Assembly: GCA_964200075.2 (NCBI GenBank) | Contig: CAXNAA020000498.1 | Span: 1-20,726, forward strand | Length of the DNA: 20,726 bases | Origin: Sphacelaria rigidula | Lineage: Eukaryota; Phaeophyceae; Sphacelariales | Direction: 5' to 3' | Shown here: piece by piece, positions 17,581 to 20,726 of the stretch | Layout: each line of letters starts with the position of its first letter | Position numbering within the stretch: the stretch's first letter is position 1 | The notes under the pieces: model-generated | Databases searched by the model: none | Told to the model about the DNA's origin: nothing | What the model saw: the letters and a program-made list of their open reading frames with translations, nothing else | Program-made: the position numbers and the translations under genes

Positions 17581-18723
17581 TCATGGCGACGAGCTGCCCA
17601 TCGACGTGCGGACGACAACGTGGTCGCCACTTTCCATAACATCTTTGATCATGGCAGCCATATCCACGGCAGTCCCGTTGGTCGTTTCCACGGCTATTGG
17701 TGTGCCGATTTCGTCCCAGCCCTAGAAGCAACGATTTTTCCGTTCGCGGTTGGTTGTATGGCCGGGTAAGGGACACGCGGCGTCACAGAACATATTTTAG
17801 TTTAGCCTTTTTGTGGGAGTCACTGGTCGTATTTTATGGGTACGATTTCCATATACTGATGAAACTAATCTACAGTAGCTGTTGTATTGTAGCCGACGGG
17901 AGCTGCAAGCTTTCAAGCGTATCGTCTCGGTGCTGAAGTAGTGACGCTTGTACATTCCGTCTGGTCATTTCATGCTGTACTTCTTCATGTTTTTGTCTCT
18001 GCTTCGTGACTCATCTCCACGAGTAAAGCTATTCGCAAGAGCTCCGTGCGGCTTCTTCTTGGTAGAAACGACAGTAAAGGACACTAACCACGATGATCAA
18101 GGCTCCTATGTTATTATTTTCGTCGCTCCAGCTCAATGGATAACGTGAAGTATCTAGCGCTGGCTGTGATCATGAACGGTGTCTGTGTTGTACCGATTCT
18201 GCAGAGAACTTGATTCATGGTTGTACGTCGCTTGAGCACGCCGTCAATATCAAGGCAATGCGGTACAATCGTCCGCTCAAGAGGCGAACAAAAGCTGGGA
18301 AGGGAGGTTGGGGGGGGGGCGAAGGCGTACTCATTGGCACAGTTTGGGGGAGGGGGGGAGGGGGGATGCGTTTCAAAAATTACAAAAAATACAATTACTA
18401 GTGATACTCTTTTCTCGACACATTACGCATGTATTTTGCACCTGTTTCAGCTTATTTTAATAGCACAAGCACCATGAGACTTCATCGACTCCCTTCGTCA
18501 CGTGCTTGTGTTTCGAATGTCTTTAGCCCTGGCTCACTTCACTACACTACCCTCCTTTACCCTGTGGATTGTGGCAGGGGTGGAATGCTATTTTCACCTT
18601 AAAGTGAACGTCGTCGGTGCGAGAGACCCCCGCATGTGCAAGCCACGTGATGCGTTGCGTCGCGCAGCCGCAGGGGACGGTCACGACCATGCCACCCACA
18701 TGAACGTGCACCACAAAACGCAT
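17581..18723 (-). CDS. Unknown small protein, two exons, possible ubiquitin-like fold
   Basis: Exon 1 (18723-18598) encodes 42 residues from MRFVVHVHVGGMVVTVPCG through QRITWLAHAG to VHFK and ends at a good donor, AAG|GTGAAA. Exon 2 (17721-17581) follows an acceptor CGTTGCTTCTAG and encodes GWDEIGTPIAVETTNGTAVD, then IKDVMESGDHVVVRTSMG and a TGA stop. Both junctions are phase 0, giving 88 residues. Alternating hydrophobic strands at both ends and the IxDVxxxGDxVxV pattern resemble a ubiquitin-like beta-grasp domain; this is inference, and I do not recognise the family. The start has A at -3. The frame is open upstream to an ATG at 18891, so a longer N-terminus is possible. A middle exon within the 876-bp intron is also possible. 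The gene is convergent with TRAPPC2. Codon composition is GC-rich like the TRAPPC2 exons. Confidence 0.5.
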
Positions 18724-18891
18724 TGTGAACACCCGAATTTTTCTGTGTAATGGCTTGGCGCCGGTGCGGGCAGAACTGTTCTCATCAACGGTGAGAAACG
18801 AGTGCTCCTTCTTGGGAAGAATTGTGGTTACGTACGGTCTCGCCGTCCACGCTTTCCGCGTCCCCCCCACTCGAAAACGCGATGGTTGCAC

Positions 18892-20652
18892 AGCTGTTGT
18901 TCCAGAACGACATCAAGTGGCAAAAGTTACCGTTTCTGAATCCGACGCTGATGGCCGCAAAAAGCTGCTCTGCTGGTTGTTTTATATAGCTTGGCGCAGG
19001 CATAGCCCCGATACTGAGCGAATCGCGGATTGCACTGCACTTAGAATGTGATAATCGTGATGACCTTGGGCGCTTCGGGTGCTATTGTGACGCACTAAGA
19101 TGGGAGGTGGACATAAATCAGTGGTCATCGTGAAACTGTCAATTTTTCAATCGGGATATAGAAACAACGGCGGGAAGATTCGGAAACCACTGAGAACCCT
19201 ATTTTAAAGAAGTGCATCTACTGTAGCAACTAACGGGTAGCACTATCAACAGCGCCGAGTGACGCTGATTCATCAGATGAGATATGCTCGATTCAATGGT
19301 TATTACTGTACAGTAACTTGCCTTGGCATCCGCGGGCAGTCTGGTGCATAGAAGAAGCGATTTTCAACCGTCTTATTTCTACAAACCAGCGTGCGGTACC
19401 AAGAAACACCAACAGCAGCAGCTCACAGCTGCACAAAGAGCGTATTTATGCCACTTATTACGACCCAAGCGTGTGCGCACGTACGGTACACCAACTGCCC
19501 GTGGTCAACTCTTCTCTGGTGAAGCCAAATCGTGTAAAAACATACCGCCGGCACGGCGCCTCCAGCGGGGCCCTCCGGGGGTGCCTCCGGCGAGGCCCTC
19601 TCTGCCGGGGGGGGGCATTTTCGCGCGCGACTTCGCCGCCCTTTATACCCAACCATTATATACCATTGAAGTGATTAATGGTTGCGCTATATACGTGTAA
19701 CCATTAACCAGTTCAACGGTTAGACGGACCATTTATTTCCGAGCTCTAGTAGTATGTATAGTAGTAGTAGTCCTCTCAACTTCTGAGAGGATTCCAACAC
19801 CTGAACTCGGCCTCTTTTGTCCATCCACTTCTTCTGTGAATCGAGTAGAAAAATCCTTTGTACCGTTCTCCACGATTTCTCTTTGGGTTCTCATTCACAA
19901 TTCCGCACCAGAAATCTCCAAAAAATGCCAAATATACAGCCACCCGGTATCATCGTATTTGCTCGTACAGCACGGTACAGCGGTACGATATCGGCTAACT
20001 CCAACGACGCGAGAATATGATTACTTTTCGGTTATTTGTGGCACTATACCTTATGATACAGTATAAATGAAAAATGTGAGGCCCCAAAAACCAAAAACCT
20101 ATCGCCTGCGCGATTATGCTGCAAGTATCACAGACCAAGATAAACACCAGGAAACTCATGGTGCTATACTGTTGTCGTAACAACAGTATACGCTCCCGCA
20201 AGCGTTGGATCGCGGGAACGAGAATTTTCACGGAGGTGAAAACATATACTTTTAAACTGATGTTCTCAGTCTTTGTATGTGGCCGTGTAAAACCGAGCGC
20301 GTTGCATAGCGGGTTAGCTCTCCAGGGCTTGGTGCTGAGCATGGTGTCTTTGAGGAGGAGTGGTATAGCGAGAGTTGCACATCCTTCATCCACGCCACAG
20401 TCGCTGCAGTCTGGTTCTCCCAGCACATCGCGAAAGGTCGGTCCCTTCACAGGACGGTGGTACAGACAAATATGGCACGGCAGTCAGAATGTGTAGTCGT
20501 ATACTCTCAGCGCACAGTGTTGGTGTCCTTCAATTTCTGGCACGGCACTGCCATCAGCAAGAAGTTACAGTGTCGTTGGCGATAGTATCACCAACACTAA
20601 CCTACAAAAGCTTCTTAGATATGCCTGGGGCAAAACGTGTGTATACGGAGTA

Positions 20653-20655
<3 letters not shown>
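18892..20655. other. No gene can be assigned
   Basis: It includes the likely promoter side of the - strand small gene, a GC-rich block with G/C runs at 19545-19640, the hairpin at 19675, a (TAG)n tract near 19757 and a - strand frame from about 20490 to 20230 (CHICLYHRPVKGPTFRDVLG, then EPDCSDCGVDEGCATLAIPL) with paired cysteines that may be an exon of an unknown gene. Confidence 0.4.
19675..19707. repeat. Hairpin with perfect 9-bp arms
   Basis: TTAATGGTT (19675-19683) pairs with AACCATTAA (19699-19707) around a 15-base loop. A third related AACCATTATATACCATT lies just upstream at 19651. It follows a very GC-rich stretch (19545-19640). Function unknown; no gene end is recognised beside it. 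Confidence 0.55.

Positions 20656-20687
<32 letters not shown>
20656..20687 (+). repeat. Poly-C run of 32
   Basis: Uninterrupted C homopolymer followed by further C-rich sequence to the window edge. It resembles the C runs beside the N gap and may be an assembly artefact. Confidence 0.85.
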
Positions 20688-20726
20688 ACACAATAATCAC
20701 CCCCCCTCCTCCGCGCCCCACCCGCG

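Noticed and set aside
17007-17735. Integrated viral or transposon gene on the - strand
   Set aside because: The protein-like stretch is better explained as exon 2 of the small gene plus its 3' UTR. No capsid, polymerase, integrase or transposase motif is visible.
19318-19700. Two overlapping + strand frames of 118 and 125 codons
   Set aside because: Both depend on non-ATG starts and run through a GC-rich, low-complexity block. Pro/Gly/Arg-rich ends reflect base composition.

Overview
The window looks like nuclear DNA of a multicellular eukaryote with long introns and many decayed transposable elements. The best guess is a stramenopile, possibly a brown alga. The lineage call is an inference from three things: the style of the non-LTR reverse transcriptase, the GC-rich short exons, and the very large repeat-filled intron. 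No bacterial operon, rRNA, CRISPR array or intact virus is visible. Almost all long open frames are chance products; the one securely identified gene is in pieces too short or too split to stand out as open frames.

The main result is a complete three-exon gene on the + strand for TRAPPC2/sedlin (yeast Trs20), a small longin-fold subunit of the TRAPP vesicle-tethering complexes. Exons are at 8836-9008, 15412-15559 and 16570-16662 and encode 137 residues. Intron 1 is about 6.4 kb and holds a 43-bp tandem array, a low-complexity scaffold gap with Ns, two head-to-head fragments of a dead LINE, and a tRNA-derived SINE copy. Intron 2 is about 1.0 kb, holds a (TGC)10 tract and a second, inverted SINE copy, and probably uses a GC-AG splice pair. 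Exons in correct order and phase on both sides of the N gap support the scaffold join.

Convergent to it on the - strand is a probable two-exon gene (18723-18598 and 17721-17581) for an 88-residue protein of unknown function with a possible ubiquitin-like fold. The two stop codons are about 0.9 kb apart.

The left part (1-8835) has no gene I can name. It holds one SINE copy (about 517-845), a family of five or six dispersed copies of an unclassified repeat of about 70-110 bp on both strands, two imperfect inverted-repeat (MITE-like) structures side by side (2553-2746 and 2795-2956), a 19-bp triple tandem, and a short GTTATCGGGGACGAC-type repeat in three places. The right end (18.9-20.7 kb) has one perfect-arm hairpin, no assignable gene, and a 32-base poly-C run.

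The candidates for something undescribed are the SINE family (three copies here, two of them in introns of one gene), the dispersed repeat family in the left 9 kb, and the small convergent gene. All similarity statements come from reading and recall; no search was run.
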